A stretch of 34,721 nt of DNA, from positions 1 through 34,721 of the forward strand of contig ATWE01000034.1 in the NCBI GenBank assembly GCA_000421085.1, in the 5' to 3' direction. Under the pieces are notes generated by a model. It was not told where the DNA came from and did not search any database. It saw only the letters and a list, made by a program, of their open reading frames with translations. Both the position numbers and the translations under genes were made by a program. Shown piece after piece: positions 16,053 through 24,902 of the stretch; positions within the stretch are counted from its first letter, which is position 1; each line of letters begins with the position of its first letter. The DNA is from Ensifer sp. USDA 6670. GTDB lineage: Bacteria; Pseudomonadota; Alphaproteobacteria; Rhizobiales; Rhizobiaceae.

Positions 16053-18142
16053 GTGGTTCGCCTCCTCGTGATGCGCTTGCGTGTATTCTTCGCCTTTTGC
16101 TGAGCAAGGAGTTCCTCGATCAGGGCATCGATGTCACCGACTTCCGCTAGGACCGAGCCGTGTGTCCTGCCGAGCGAGAGGCGCATTGCAATAGGCCGAT
16201 GATCTGAGACACGGTCGACGAAGTCCGACATGCTGCGATCCTTGGCGACGATGAAGTAGTCCACGGATCCAACGCTTTGCCGCATGCCTGGCGACAGAAA
16301 GACGTTGTCGATCGCGGATCGCGGGCTCTTGAGGTAGGTGAATGCGCCTTCCCTCTCGTCCTGAGCGCCGAGAATCGTGAAACCGGCTCGCTCGATGTGT
16401 TTGAAGTCGTCCGAGGCGAGGGGCGCATTCATGTCGCCACCGAGGATGACATCGTGTCCAGTTTCACCGCTGAGATCCTCGACGGCTCGCGCGAGAATCC
16501 GCGAAGCAAGCCGGCGCCTGAGACTTCCCTCGTCCATCGCCTTGAGGTGCAGGGGAACAACATAGAAGGTATAGGGGGCCATGTCGCCGGCCGTCTTGAA
16601 ACGGAAGAGTCCGGGATAACGATCAAAGATCATGCCGTGGACTGCCTCGGGGCCGATGGCGGGGTCGTCGCTGCGAGAGCGAAACAGCGGCTCGACATTG
16701 CTCGGCCAAGTAGCTGTTTCTCCGACCAACGAAGATTTCTTCCAGATCATCGCCGTCGATTGCTTTCCCTCCGGCGCATCCGGCTCGGAGAATTCGCACT
16801 CGTATCGATCACCGTAGATCTCTTCGATGCGCTCGACGAGCGCCCTCACCCCCGGCGGCGAAATCTCCGACAGGCCCCAGGCATCCAGGTTGAGGTCAGC
16901 AATGACGCGGGCGGCTCCATTGAGTTTCTTGTCGTCCCGCCACCGGGTCGCGAGCCACTCTATGTTCCAAAAGCCGATGTCGATGTCCTGATCGGTTCCG
17001 CGATAGGTATCGACGACCGCCTCCGGAGCAACGCGATCTGCGGCAATTTCCCGGCCCAGACCACCGAAAAAACCGGACATCGTGTCCGAGCCACCTATCT
17101 CCCTCAAGACCGCCTCTGCCTGTGACGCGTCGGGAGCGGACGAGCGCATCTTGTTTTCCAAATCAATCGCGATTGCGGCAATCTTGATACCCTCGTTCAC
17201 GACGTCGGTTCGCCCACCGTCCGGCAGTTCGACCGTTTGTCTGCGGCTTGCATGGTGCAGTGCTATCAATCGTCCGCGGTGATCAAAAACGGGCGCACCC
17301 GAAGAGCCGCCCATTGTATCCGAAGAATAGTGGATGATCGTGGTCTTGATACCGATGATGTCGGTGTCGTCGAGGCTGACTTCTTTCGGCCGGCCATCCG
17401 GGTGATGAATGACGAATGCCTGAGCTCCTTCATCAACGGTGAACGACGAGCGCTCCATCGGGATCGAACCGAAGGCCGCCTGAGCCGCGCCTTCGATCCA
17501 GACAAAGGTATAGTCGAGCCCATTGATTGTCGGACTTGTCACGAAAAGCCGCGTCGGGTCGAGGGAGAAGCTTTGCGTGGCGCGCGGCGGCGCACCATTA
17601 CCGACAAGGAGATTTTCCGGGGAAATTTCGTAATTGAATTCGACCTTCGCGCTGCGGGCGACCTGGACCGAATTCAGCACATGGTGGTTTGTCAAGAACA
17701 GGTTGGGCGCAACTACAAATCCCGTGCCGCTCCACCTCCCGACATCTCCCCTGTAGTCGGTGCCTTCGGCTGAAACTATCGCAACCGCCCGCCGACGGTC
17801 CGCGAGGACCGACAAGAGCGCCGACGGCGAAGTAAGATATCGACCGACGGCCGTCTCCAGCACGAGCCCGGAGTCCGGCGCCCCGGTCCAGCCGCGCAAC
17901 ATTTTTGCCGGATCATCGACCCCGCCCTTCGCGCCGACGTCGGAAAACGGGCGATCCGCCGGCACCACATCCTCGACGAAGGGAATATCGGTCTGCGGCG
18001 CCGGGCGTCCCTCCACCGCCGCAGGGGACGGGCGCACAGTATGTTCGAGATCATCTGGAGCGCGTCCGACACGGCCGTTTGCGGCCTCCCTTTCGAGAAT
18101 CTCCAGCACTATTCGCGTGAGCACTGCCGGATCGTATTCCAT
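16049..18142 (-). CDS. Trypsin-like serine protease fused to endonuclease/exonuclease/phosphatase (EEP) domain
   Basis: A 697-residue two-enzyme fusion. Residues ~110-330 form an S1/V8-like protease: TNHHVLN (His154), GLDYTFVW (Asp210) and GGSSGAPVF (Ser281), a complete triad. Residues ~385-658 form an EEP (DNase I/AP-endonuclease/sphingomyelinase) domain: FWNIEW (Asn393), LSEIS (Glu426), PLHLKAM (His532), GGDMNAP (Asp570, Asn572), AIDNVF (Asp612) and SDHRPI (Asp647-His648), all intact. A ~100-residue N-terminal region without signal peptide precedes the protease, and a basic tail (KNTRKRITRRR) ends it. The EEP part could cut DNA, RNA, phospholipids or phosphoinositides. It lies 137 bp from the peroxidase gene and is coupled to the SGNH hydrolase. 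Confidence 0.87.
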   Translation of the reverse strand: MEYDPAVLTRIVLEILEREAANGRVGRAPDDLEHTVRPSPAAVEGRPAPQTDIPFVEDVVPADRPFSDVGAKGGVDDPAKMLRGWTGAPDSGLVLETAVGRYLTSPSALLSVLADRRRAVAIVSAEGTDYRGDVGRWSGTGFVVAPNLFLTNHHVLNSVQVARSAKVEFNYEISPENLLVGNGAPPRATQSFSLDPTRLFVTSPTINGLDYTFVWIEGAAQAAFGSIPMERSSFTVDEGAQAFVIHHPDGRPKEVSLDDTDIIGIKTTIIHYSSDTMGGSSGAPVFDHRGRLIALHHASRRQTVELPDGGRTDVVNEGIKIAAIAIDLENKMRSSAPDASQAEAVLREIGGSDTMSGFFGGLGREIAADRVAPEAVVDTYRGTDQDIDIGFWNIEWLATRWRDDKKLNGAARVIADLNLDAWGLSEISPPGVRALVERIEEIYGDRYECEFSEPDAPEGKQSTAMIWKKSSLVGETATWPSNVEPLFRSRSDDPAIGPEAVHGMIFDRYPGLFRFKTAGDMAPYTFYVVPLHLKAMDEGSLRRRLASRILARAVEDLSGETGHDVILGGDMNAPLASDDFKHIERAGFTILGAQDEREGAFTYLKSPRSAIDNVFLSPGMRQSVGSVDYFIVAKDRSMSDFVDRVSDHRPIAMRLSLGRTHGSVLAEVGDIDALIEELLAQQKAKNTRKRITRRRTT

Positions 18143-18235
18143 TGTCGCCCCCTTGGCTAACCTACCTTTAGATCAGCAGTCTTTGAGAAACCGGCCGGTG
18201 ATTCCCAGTGCCGATTCGACGGGAACTGCGAGGAG

Positions 18236-18257
18236 CCCCGCCGCTGTTGCGGCGGGG
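18236..18257 (-). terminator. Strong GC hairpin after the peroxidase gene
   Basis: CCCCGCCGC and GCGGCGGGG form a perfect 9-bp stem with a 4-nt loop, 23 bp beyond the peroxidase stop. There is no T-run on the minus strand, so partial attenuation or mRNA 3'-end protection before the protease-nuclease gene is more likely than full termination. Confidence 0.5.
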
Positions 18258-18279
18258 AGCATCGCCCGCGAATAAAGCT

Positions 18280-20052
18280 TCACTCCATCACGGCGGCAAA
18301 ACGCATCCACTTGGCAATCGAGTTGATAGTGCTGTCATCGGGCATGCGCAGCGGACTTTGCTCCGGCGTAAAGCCCCGTGAAAGCGCCGAGTCCGGGTCG
18401 GCGAGCAGTACACCAATGAAGGTCGAGGCGACGAGCCAGCTCCCAACCTCGCCCAAACGATTGCCGCCGGCTTGTTCGGCCTCTGCCAGAAGGTAGAACC
18501 ACAAGGGCGTCCTTTCGAACATCCTTGAGGAGGTGTTCTTCAGAAAATCCCTGAGGGCGGGCTTCGATGCGAAGATTGCTGAGACATCGGTTATTGGACT
18601 GGTCTCTACCGCGCCATGCTGTCTGAGGTATTTGTGAACCGCCTGCCCGGTCGGAAGCCGAAGGTTGTAGCCGCGGCGGAGGTTTCGGCGGGCCAGACTT
18701 TTGAACAGCGCCTTTAACTGCTCATCCGTTTCGTCGTTGCCTTCCTTGTCCATGGTGTGCAACGGCGGCGCGAGATCAGTGTCGATCTTGCGGGCAAGGC
18801 GAGCCGGACCGTCGCCATCGGCCGGGTGCGGTGAGACGCCGACAAATCGCGTCCAGTCGATCACCCAGTTCTTCGGCAGCCTCTTGTCGCCGTCCAACGC
18901 GCCCCCACCCCCGGTGAAAGCAAACAGCAGCTCAAGACTGGCATTGGGCAGAATTCCGCCTGGTCGGCCGAAGTTTTTGTTGTAATCGTAGATTGCCCGC
19001 ACCATCGAGTGCCCGAACCGATAGGCTGCTGCGGAGAACTCAAGCGGCAAGGCATTGCCGAGCCGGGTACTTTGCCGGCGTGCGTCGTATTCCGCTCTGA
19101 ACCTGAAGAAATGCGACGCGCGATCCTCGACGATTTTATCGACGACCGTCGGGTCACACACACCTTTAAGGTATCCCTCGACGACCAGCCACTGATAGTG
19201 CAGTCGGGTCAGCATTTGCGCCGAGTTGAAATCCGGTATCCATCCGGTGTTATGGCTTGCCAGGAAGTCTATAGCCTTGTTGTGGAACCTCAAGAAACTC
19301 AGGTGGAACTGCGCAACGACCAGGTTTTCATCATTGCGGGTATCGCCGATCAAAGCCCGCTGAGGGAGCGTTTCCGAAAACTTCTGAAACTCTTCCTGAT
19401 TCATCTGAGCCTCAGCGATGCGAAGAGCCGCCTCACGCACGGATCCCTGCACCTGCACGTAGCGCGGAAGGTCGCGATGCTCATCGAGGCCGTCCGGCAA
19501 GGGGCCCCGCTCCACCGCAGTCCCCACTCGCATCTTGTTGACGAACGTGGGGTGACGCATTCCGGATATGACCGTCACCACATCCGGAGTGATTCCGGGT
19601 CCAAAAGGTGATCCGCCGTATACACTGTCCAGATCGAACCGAGGAGACCGCGCGTTTCTCAGCTGGCTTTCGACCGTCGAGGAGGCGACCGGAGGATGCG
19701 CATTCGTCACACTGGTGATCGCGCTTTCGCGGTCGGTACGAGCCGTCAGTTCATGGTCAAGGAACTGACCCCAGTAGGTCAGCACCGGCGGGATGGTCGA
19801 ATCGCCAGCCGGATCTTCCGGCTGCGTGCTCACTGCGTCGATCATCAGGTTGCCGAGCTCGTCCAGCTCTCCAACTGTCTCGCCTGATTGGGGCAGATAG
19901 TTTTCCGGCGCATCAAGCGGCGGAACCAGATAACCGAAATCGGCCTGCTCATCGACCGCAATGTCGGTACCCGCGGGGCGGTCGGCTTCGAATGTGATCT
20001 CGTTTAAAGGTTTGGCCTTTTCTTTTCCTCCATGGGACTGCAATACAATCAT
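18280..20052 (-). CDS. Animal-type heme peroxidase (bacterial peroxicin-like)
   Basis: A 590-residue member of the peroxidase-cyclooxygenase superfamily. The distal segment YWGQFLDHELT carries His100 and the preceding Gln; the Asp next to it normally binds calcium. Arg239 sits in GDTRNDEN, the family's catalytic-arginine motif, followed by the RFHN motif ending at 258. The proximal heme ligand is His348 in YRFGHSM. The family uses H2O2 to oxidise halides, thiocyanate or organic substrates. No signal peptide is visible at the N-terminus (MIVLQSHGGKEKAK), so export, if any, is non-classical. It is first in a minus-strand unit with the protease-nuclease and SGNH genes and has a probable promoter upstream. 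Confidence 0.9.
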   Translation of the reverse strand: MIVLQSHGGKEKAKPLNEITFEADRPAGTDIAVDEQADFGYLVPPLDAPENYLPQSGETVGELDELGNLMIDAVSTQPEDPAGDSTIPPVLTYWGQFLDHELTARTDRESAITSVTNAHPPVASSTVESQLRNARSPRFDLDSVYGGSPFGPGITPDVVTVISGMRHPTFVNKMRVGTAVERGPLPDGLDEHRDLPRYVQVQGSVREAALRIAEAQMNQEEFQKFSETLPQRALIGDTRNDENLVVAQFHLSFLRFHNKAIDFLASHNTGWIPDFNSAQMLTRLHYQWLVVEGYLKGVCDPTVVDKIVEDRASHFFRFRAEYDARRQSTRLGNALPLEFSAAAYRFGHSMVRAIYDYNKNFGRPGGILPNASLELLFAFTGGGGALDGDKRLPKNWVIDWTRFVGVSPHPADGDGPARLARKIDTDLAPPLHTMDKEGNDETDEQLKALFKSLARRNLRRGYNLRLPTGQAVHKYLRQHGAVETSPITDVSAIFASKPALRDFLKNTSSRMFERTPLWFYLLAEAEQAGGNRLGEVGSWLVASTFIGVLLADPDSALSRGFTPEQSPLRMPDDSTINSIAKWMRFAAVME

Positions 20053-20086
20053 GATCGCTTCTCCTCTCCTAATTTAGTCCCGCCGA

Positions 20087-20114
20087 ATTCTCTCACAGGT
20101 TGATCTCTTGTCAA
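20087..20114 (-). promoter_or_regulatory. Putative sigma-70 promoter for the peroxidase operon
   Basis: On the minus strand a perfect TTGACA (20109-20114) is followed after 16 nt by GAGAAT (20087-20092), about 35 bp before the ATG at 20052. A purine-rich GGAG ribosome-binding site lies between. Confidence 0.45.
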
Positions 20115-20654
20115 ATAACGCTTTATAACATTCATCCGAAAGGCCAAGTCATGCTTGCCACGAGGCAACGACACTTGGACATTTGTCTGCCTGGTAATTT
20201 GAAAACTCATAAGAAATACTTGGCTTTACACAGACATCTTAACGAGGAATTCAGCCGCAGGTTGTCATAATGTGATCAGCAAAGGAAACGTGCTCGAGAG
20301 ACCCAGAGCAATGCGAACACCGAGTGCTTACGTATCCGGTGATTTTAAATCGGCGCGAGCATGAGGGCAGTTACGAACGTAACACTCGTGGCCCGTAAGG
20401 CGTGCTATTTGTAGTAGTGAACTGCGATGCTTGGCACGGCAAAACAAAAAGCTCGCCAGTGAACGACGAAGATTTGAAATCGCTGCCGCGAACTGCCGGG
20501 CTTGGCCAGAAACGTTGGACAATTATGGCGTCACGTCTGGACGTGGTCGCGCGAGTCATCAGTAACGAAGTTGATATTATTGCGCAGCACAACAGGTGAT
20601 TGACCACTGTAGGAATTTAAATTAGTGTGGCCTGAATAATATTTGGTTGGTTCT

Positions 20655-20690
20655 ACTACGGCGCTCCGCCGAAAAAGCGGGCGGCGTAGT
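20655..20690 (+). terminator. Imperfect hairpin with T-rich tail upstream of the alpha-dioxygenase operon
   Basis: ACTACG (20655-20660) pairs with CGTAGT (20685-20690) and CCGC with GCGG around an A-rich loop, with one mismatch and one bulge. TTCTATTT follows. It may insulate the operon from upstream transcription or lie in its leader. Confidence 0.35.
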
Positions 20691-20815
20691 TTCTATTTCA
20701 CGTCTATTCATGCTCCTGGCAGGATCGGAGTGCCTGCGGCGATGACCGTCGGCCGACCGAGCGTGCGCGACGTTTGACGAGTATCACCGATCGTAATCTC
20801 GATGGGGAGTTGATG

Positions 20816-22672
20816 ATGTTAGAGCGCTTCCTCGGACTTTTTGCGCGCCTGACGAGTCGGATAAGACCGTGGCATCGATGGCCCTTCCTCGTCGCGATGC
20901 CGACGCTCGCTGGCATACGGGTCAACATGCGCGAGAGCAATCTCTTCGACACGGAGACTTCGCCTCGCCTCGGCGTTCCGCCCGCAGCGGTCGATGTGCG
21001 CAACCAGCGCACGGCGGACGGGAGCTATAACGATCTCGGTGAGCCGTGGATGGGCATGGCCGGCACGCGCTTCGGTCGCAACGTACCGATTCCGGACACT
21101 TTTGGTGAACAGGCGCCTGGCATTTATGACCCCAACCCTCGTCTGGTCAGCATCCGGCTGCTGCAGCGACGGACGTTCGTGCCCGTACCGCATCTAAATC
21201 TGCTCGTGCCGGCCTGGCTGCAATTCATGGTTCATGATTGGCTGAGTCACGGTGAGAACGACGCCTCGGTCAAACACGAATTCGAAGTCCCCCCGGGGGA
21301 CGATTGGCCGGGCGGGCGGATGTCCATTCTGAAATCGAGGCCCGACAACCGGCGAACCGGCGACGCGAACCGCCCCGACGCTTACATCAACACGGAGACC
21401 CATTGGTGGGACGCCTCGCAGATCTACGGCTCCAGTGAAGAGCGTATCCGTCTCGTGCGGACCGACCGCGAAACCGGCCTCATCGTTGAGAACGGCAAAT
21501 TAGCCATTCTGCCAGACGGCCACCTTCCGCTGCACCCCGGCCACAAGACGGCGGGTCAAGAGCTCGCTGGAGTGAACGGCAATTGGTGGCTCGGCTTGTC
21601 GCTGCTCCATACCCTCTTTGCCCGCGAGCACAATTCGATCGTAGACCGGTTGCGCATCGACAATCCGGGAGCAGACGGGGAGTGGCTCTTCCAAAAGGCC
21701 AGATTGGTGAACGCGGCGCTGCTCGCCAAGATTCATACGACCGAATGGACGCCGGCACTGATGAACTCGCCCGAGGGGCGGCTGGCGATGCGCGGCAACT
21801 GGTGGGGGCTGTTGGGCGAACGTTTCGGACGCGCCTATGGACGGGTGGGCGACGGTGAGCTGCTCTCCGGCATCCCCGGCTCGCCCGCCGACCATCATGC
21901 TGCACCCTATGCCATGACCGAGGAATTCACCGCAGTCTATCGGATGCACAGCCTGATCCCGGACGAGTTTTCATTGCGCAGTCGGGAGAGCGATGACGAA
22001 CTGCTGCGGACCGACTTCTTCGGCGTGACGCGCGGCAAGGTACGTACCGAAGTCTATCCGAAGGTTGCCTTCGATGACGTGCTTTATTCGTTCGGAACGA
22101 GCCATCCGGGGGCGCTGGTTCTGCACAATTATCCCAATGGGCTGCGCAAAATGCCGGAGGCTCCGCTCAAGTCGCCCAACGATCCCTCGCAAGCGGATGT
22201 GTTCATCGACCTTGCGTCTATCGACCTGCTGCGCGATCGAGAAAGAGGCGTGCCGCGCTACTGCGCTTTCCGGCGGCACCTCGGCATGGTCGTTCCCAAG
22301 AGTTTCGAGGAACTCACTGACGATATCGAATGGCAGGCGGAGCTCCGGGATGTATATGGCGACGTCGAGAAGGTCGACCTTCTCGTTGGCACGCTGGCGG
22401 AAAGCAAGGCTAGCCGCAATGGTACGCCGCCGGGCTTCGGTTTTTCCGATACGGCGTTCCGCATCTTCATTCTACTCGCCTCGCGGCGGCTGAAGAGCGA
22501 CCGCTTCTTTACAGAGGATTTTCGGCCAGAGGTTTATACGCGCGCCGGATTCGACTGGATTCGCGACAATAATTTCAGGAGCGTTCTGGAGCGGCACTGT
22601 CCGGATCTCGCATCATGCTTCGGCGATGTTCGCAACGTCTTCTTCCCATGGCGGCGGAGGACACCGGCATGA
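20816..22672 (+). CDS. Fatty acid alpha-dioxygenase-like heme protein (peroxidase-cyclooxygenase superfamily)
   Basis: A 618-residue heme dioxygenase homologue, near the length of plant alpha-DOX. Seen: distal heme His140 in FMVHDW, the Ca-site-like WDASQIYG, LFAREHNSI, and EEFTAVYRMHSLIPD carrying catalytic-type Tyr375 and proximal His378. The Tyr-x-x-His spacing is exactly that of alpha-DOX (Tyr386/His389 in Arabidopsis). RDRERGVPRY matches the downstream fatty-acid/arginine region. Plant alpha-DOX inserts O2 at C2 of fatty acids to give 2-hydroperoxides. The start at 20816 has GGGGAG 6 nt upstream; longer readings back to a TTG at 20774 are less likely. It opens a five-gene operon, and its stop overlaps the next start. 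Confidence 0.88.
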   Translation: MLERFLGLFARLTSRIRPWHRWPFLVAMPTLAGIRVNMRESNLFDTETSPRLGVPPAAVDVRNQRTADGSYNDLGEPWMGMAGTRFGRNVPIPDTFGEQAPGIYDPNPRLVSIRLLQRRTFVPVPHLNLLVPAWLQFMVHDWLSHGENDASVKHEFEVPPGDDWPGGRMSILKSRPDNRRTGDANRPDAYINTETHWWDASQIYGSSEERIRLVRTDRETGLIVENGKLAILPDGHLPLHPGHKTAGQELAGVNGNWWLGLSLLHTLFAREHNSIVDRLRIDNPGADGEWLFQKARLVNAALLAKIHTTEWTPALMNSPEGRLAMRGNWWGLLGERFGRAYGRVGDGELLSGIPGSPADHHAAPYAMTEEFTAVYRMHSLIPDEFSLRSRESDDELLRTDFFGVTRGKVRTEVYPKVAFDDVLYSFGTSHPGALVLHNYPNGLRKMPEAPLKSPNDPSQADVFIDLASIDLLRDRERGVPRYCAFRRHLGMVVPKSFEELTDDIEWQAELRDVYGDVEKVDLLVGTLAESKASRNGTPPGFGFSDTAFRIFILLASRRLKSDRFFTEDFRPEVYTRAGFDWIRDNNFRSVLERHCPDLASCFGDVRNVFFPWRRRTPA

Positions 22673-23565
22673 CCAGCCGCCTTAGAATTCCCGGCCTTGT
22701 CGACCTCCTGAGATTAGACGATCCTGCCTCGATCGCAGACGCATCAGAGGACACGCGACTGGACCGCGAATTCACGGGGGGAGGCCCGCTTCTAAACCGT
22801 TTGATCGCGCGGCGTATCCGGCGGACCTTACGCACCCCAACGGCGCCCCTGCCCTCGGTTTCGCCACGCACATATCCACGCCGCGGCGAACGCCAGGCCG
22901 AGCTCAGGACGCGATTGAACGGCTTCGTCTCGGCAGGAACAATTGCACCGGATCATGTCGCAGAGCTCGCCGCTTATGTTCGCGGCGAGCGCGAGGAAGA
23001 CGCCATCGGACCGATGGCCCAGGAGGCGATCGGTCGGCTGTTCGTCAGTGACTACCGGGCTACGCCTCAGACGTGGCGGGCAGCATGCGTGCTCGAAGCG
23101 GCTCCGCGCAGCATGAACTTGCTGCGCACGCTCTATTGGATCGCGACTGGCGCAGTCACGCGCTCCCGGCGGGTGCTTTGCGGCGCAGTCGGAGACGATC
23201 CGCCGGCCGTCCATGCCACAGCTATTGCTGTCCACAGCCTCGTGCGCAGCCTGCGGGCTATGCGGGAACTTTGGCTTGAACCGGGTGCGCGGGACAGAAT
23301 GTCGAAGCCGACAGCGGTCGCTCGCTCCCTGCGAGCGCCGGAGAGCGTGCCAAGACGCTGGTCCGCTGCGGCCACCACGAAAAGGGGGACGTTCCCCGTC
23401 GGAGCGCTCGTTCTCCTGCGTCTCGACGCGGCCCGCATCCGGCACCCCGAGCCCGAAATTACCTTCATGGCCGCCAGCTGGAGCCATTGCCCGGCTGGTG
23501 ACTGGACCATTGCTCTCCTCGGCGCGGTCTGGGAGAGTGCGTGCTCGAGCGAGTCGATACGATGA
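22669..23565 (+). CDS. Short cytochrome P450-like protein (CYP152-like C-terminus)
   Basis: A 298-residue protein, much shorter than a normal P450 (~400-450). Its last 90 residues read like the end of a P450. ARSLRAPESVPRRW lies where the ExxR helix and meander begin, with the Glu replaced. TFPVGALVLLRLDAARI matches the beta-sheet that precedes the heme loop. WSHCPAGDWTIALLGAVW carries Cys274 in the position of the thiolate ligand, close to the HRCPGEW-type motif of fatty-acid peroxygenases (CYP152). The N-terminal half is not recognisable. Its ATG overlaps the stop of the dioxygenase gene, and its own stop overlaps the next start. A role acting on the dioxygenase product is inferred; the assignment is by eye and moderate. 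Confidence 0.6.
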   Translation: MTSRLRIPGLVDLLRLDDPASIADASEDTRLDREFTGGGPLLNRLIARRIRRTLRTPTAPLPSVSPRTYPRRGERQAELRTRLNGFVSAGTIAPDHVAELAAYVRGEREEDAIGPMAQEAIGRLFVSDYRATPQTWRAACVLEAAPRSMNLLRTLYWIATGAVTRSRRVLCGAVGDDPPAVHATAIAVHSLVRSLRAMRELWLEPGARDRMSKPTAVARSLRAPESVPRRWSAAATTKRGTFPVGALVLLRLDAARIRHPEPEITFMAASWSHCPAGDWTIALLGAVWESACSSESIR

Positions 23566-24902
23566 GCGACCCTATTTTTGAGGAGCTTCGCTTCCGCAAC
23601 CTCAGCGTAAAAAACCGGGTCTTCCGTTCGAACGTCTCGGGACGGTTCGACAACGAGGACGGCTCGCTCACACAGACGCGCATCAACTGGGAATGCAAGT
23701 TCGCGAAGGGGGGTGTCGGCGCGATCATCTCCTCCTACGTCCCGGTCCTGATGGAAGGCCGGATCATTGCCGGCTACGCGACAATTCACCGCGACGATTT
23801 CATTCCGCTGTGGGCAAAGCTCGGGGAAGCGGTACACTCGTTCGGTGCCAAGTACATCTTGCAACTCAGCCATTCCGGCCGGCAGATGGATCTGCCCGGC
23901 GTGCACAACCAACATCGCCCGACATTGAGCTCCACGAGCCGCAAGGAGCCGCTTCACGGCTTTCTATGCCAAGCTATGACCAAGGCGGACATTGCGCGCA
24001 CCGTCGCCGCCTTTGCACGCGGTGCCTGGCGGGCACGCGAGGCCGGATTGGACGGGGTCGAATTGCACGCGGCCAACGGATATCTCTTCACGCAATTCTT
24101 GAGCTCAGGGATCAACGACCGCACCGACGAATACGGCGGCTCGCTGGCGAACCGCGCCAGGTTTCTGCTCGAGGTCGTTGCAGCGATCCGCGGCGCGGTT
24201 GGGCGTGATTTCCATGTACAGGTAAAGTTAAGCGCAATCGAACGTAACAACGTGATCCCGTGGGAGGGCACAGGCAACACCCTGGCGGACTCTCTTCAGG
24301 TTGCCAGGTGGTGCGAGACTGCGGGCGTCGACGCCCTGCACGTCTCCACCGGCTCACTGTTTCCGCATCCGCTCAACCCACCAGGCGACCTGCCGATCGC
24401 CGACCTCGCGGTCACCTACGACACGCTCATCAGCTCCGGCGTCTATGGCCTGCGGAACTTCCTCTTGTTCCGCTACCCCTTATTGCGGCCGATCTTTCGG
24501 TGGATCTGGTTCCGAATGAAAAAAGGGCGCCCCTTCGAGGCGATCAGCATCGAGGAGGCGCGCTCGATAAAGGCGGCCGTCTCGATCCCCGTGATAAGCA
24601 CCGGTGGCTACCAGACGGCTTCCGTCGTGCGTGAGGGCATCGCCTCGGGCGCCTTCGACGCGGTGGCGATCGCCCGCTCACTGATCGCCAATCCCGATCT
24701 TGTGCAGCTGTGGCAGCACGGTGCCGACAGACCGGCTGTGCCCTGCACTTATTGCAACAAGTGCCTGGTCAATGCGCCAGAAAATCCGATGGGTTGCTAT
24801 GAACAGTCACGCTTTTCATCGCGCGACGCCATGATCGAGCAGCTCATGAGCATCTACCGTGCGCGACCGGAGCTCCGCGTTCCTTCGTCCGGGGAGGTGT
24901 AG
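23562..24902 (+). CDS. NADH:flavin oxidoreductase / Old Yellow Enzyme family protein with four-Cys motif
   Basis: A 446-residue TIM-barrel flavoprotein. Family elements are FRNLSVKNRVFRS near the N-terminus, GKYILQLSHSGRQ-like SHSGRQ (103-107), GVELHAANGYLFTQFLSS with the His169/Asn172 substrate pair, and NDRTDEYGGSLANRARF. The C-terminal CTYCNKCLVNAPENPMGC (Cys395, 398, 401, 412) resembles the 4Fe-4S motif of 2,4-dienoyl-CoA reductase-type members. The C-terminal FAD/NAD domain that normally follows is absent. Such enzymes reduce activated C=C bonds or peroxides. It starts at an ATGA overlap (23562), not at the upstream ATG, and abuts the cytochrome gene, so it is embedded in the operon. Confidence 0.9.
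   Translation: MSDPIFEELRFRNLSVKNRVFRSNVSGRFDNEDGSLTQTRINWECKFAKGGVGAIISSYVPVLMEGRIIAGYATIHRDDFIPLWAKLGEAVHSFGAKYILQLSHSGRQMDLPGVHNQHRPTLSSTSRKEPLHGFLCQAMTKADIARTVAAFARGAWRAREAGLDGVELHAANGYLFTQFLSSGINDRTDEYGGSLANRARFLLEVVAAIRGAVGRDFHVQVKLSAIERNNVIPWEGTGNTLADSLQVARWCETAGVDALHVSTGSLFPHPLNPPGDLPIADLAVTYDTLISSGVYGLRNFLLFRYPLLRPIFRWIWFRMKKGRPFEAISIEEARSIKAAVSIPVISTGGYQTASVVREGIASGAFDAVAIARSLIANPDLVQLWQHGADRPAVPCTYCNKCLVNAPENPMGCYEQSRFSSRDAMIEQLMSIYRARPELRVPSSGEV

Larger units (their letters stand above)
20053..20815. other. Divergent intergenic region between the two heme-enzyme operons
   Basis: About 760 bp. It holds a probable minus-strand promoter close to the peroxidase gene, an imperfect hairpin with a following T-rich stretch at 20655-20690, and A/T-rich tracts. 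Small open frames (for example 20402-20599) show no motif or ribosome-binding site, so I call no gene here. Confidence 0.55.

Noticed and set aside
16277..17125. 282-codon plus-strand frame inside the protease-nuclease gene
   Set aside because: The opposite strand encodes two complete catalytic domains; this frame is a shadow.
20402..20599. 65-codon open frame in the divergent intergenic region; a neighbouring frame contains KKLASERRRF, recalling IS3 transposases
   Set aside because: The match is only about eight residues, the frame starts with GTG without ribosome-binding site and stops interrupt the other frame. Not enough for a gene or an IS call.
23133..23957. 274-codon minus-strand frame opposite the P450-like and OYE genes
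   Set aside because: The plus-strand genes are joined by ATGA overlaps and carry motifs; the minus-strand frame has none.
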